The notes beneath the pieces were generated by a model. It saw nothing but the letters and a program-made list of their open reading frames with translations. It was not told where the DNA came from and ran no database searches. The position numbers and the translations under genes are program-made. Below are positions 6,208 to 6,522 of a stretch of DNA of 6,522 nt, in pieces; the first letter of the stretch is position 1, and the number at the start of each line of letters is the position of its first letter. This DNA comes from Candidatus Dadabacteria bacterium (GTDB lineage: Bacteria; Desulfobacterota_D; UBA1144; Nemesobacterales; UBA2774), in assembly GCA_020054175.1 (NCBI GenBank), contig JAGVLR010000145.1, positions 1 to 6,522 on the forward strand, read 5' to 3'.

Positions 6208-6522
6208 GAAATCCAGCTCCAAATTCGCTTTCTCTATCGACCCGTACGGTATTTCAAATCGGGTGCCGTCGGCGTCAACGGTAACGAGGCCGTCTTCAAA
6301 ACCGGCCAGCGTGCCTATGAACACCTTCCTTTCCTCTATTTCAGAGCTCGTCTTTATCTTCACTTTCTTGCCTGTAAACTTGGCGTAGTCGGCCGGGTTC
6401 CTGAGAGGCCTGGTAAGCCCAGGCGACGACACCTCAAGCGTGTATGACACGGGTATGACGTCGTGCACGTCCAGCAGCGTGCCTAATTCCCTGCTCACGA
6501 GCGCGCAGTCATCTACCGTAAC
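6205..6522 (-). CDS. rimP: Ribosome maturation factor RimP, C-terminal part (5' end beyond the right edge)
   Basis: RimP binds the free 30S subunit and assists its assembly. The frame is open to the window edge and gives 105 residues before the TAA. The family is usually about 150, so roughly the first 45-50 residues, including most of the N-terminal alpha/beta domain and the start codon, lie outside. The GTG at 6498 is an internal Val, not the start: the eight codons upstream read VTVDDCAL, which continues the conserved RimP block V(T/S)xDDCAxVSRELGxxLD. Further family marks are YTLEVSSPGLTRPLRNPADYAKFTGKKVKIKT, bridging into the C-terminal SH3-like domain, and IPYGSIEKANLELDF at the end. 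It is the first visible gene of the cluster and sits 15 bp before nusA. Identity is secure. Confidence 0.95.
   Translation of the reverse strand, partial: VTVDDCALVSRELGTLLDVHDVIPVSYTLEVSSPGLTRPLRNPADYAKFTGKKVKIKTSSEIEERKVFIGTLAGFEDGLVTVDADGTRFEIPYGSIEKANLELDF

Noticed and set aside
4666..6447. A very long plus-strand open frame (593 codons) antisense to nusA and part of rimP
   Set aside because: It runs opposite to two genes with full family motifs, has no recognisable domain, and is rich in Arg, Leu, Phe and Tyr as expected for the complement of a biased coding sequence. I see no ribosome binding site for it.
6205..6498. Reading rimP as a complete 97-residue gene starting at the GTG at 6498
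   Set aside because: The frame continues upstream to the window edge with conserved RimP residues, so the gene is truncated by the window rather than short.

Overview
The window holds one uninterrupted gene cluster, read entirely from the minus strand. It is the conserved bacterial transcription/translation operon rimP – nusA – infB – ylxP (DUF503) – rbfA – nrnA – truB. In transcription order: the C-terminal two thirds of rimP (cut by the right edge), complete nusA, a 191-bp gap, complete infB, ylxP, rbfA and nrnA, and the first 123 codons of truB (cut by the left edge). All genes keep the motifs expected of working proteins. I see no frameshift, insertion sequence, tRNA, rRNA, CRISPR array or sign of transfer.

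Organism: a bacterium of moderate GC, slightly over half G+C by eye. The gene order with ylxP between infB and rbfA, and nrnA between rbfA and truB, is familiar from Deltaproteobacteria/Desulfobacterota and related deep-branching Gram-negative lineages. Gammaproteobacteria lack ylxP and nrnA here, and Firmicutes usually keep ylxR and ylxQ between nusA and infB. Neither ylxR nor ylxQ is present here. The lineage is an inference from gene order and protein style, not a match.

Layout: apart from the nusA–infB gap, spacing is very tight: 15 bp rimP–nusA, 14 bp infB–ylxP, 18 bp ylxP–rbfA, an 8-bp overlap rbfA–nrnA and a 4-bp ATGA overlap nrnA–truB. This implies one transcript with translational coupling. 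The nusA–infB gap (4652–4842) is AT-rich and has no gene. It carries three mutually overlapping small inverted repeats, a plausible promoter facing infB, and a good Shine-Dalgarno sequence that lies oddly far from the infB ATG with a small hairpin between them.

Function: RimP and RbfA mature the 30S subunit, IF2 brings initiator tRNA to it, and NusA controls elongation, pausing and termination by RNA polymerase. TruB makes the T-loop pseudouridine in tRNA, NrnA degrades RNA end products and pAp, and YlxP is a small conserved protein of unsettled role. The cluster is housekeeping. I found no new biological system; the points worth a second look are regulatory details in and around the gaps.
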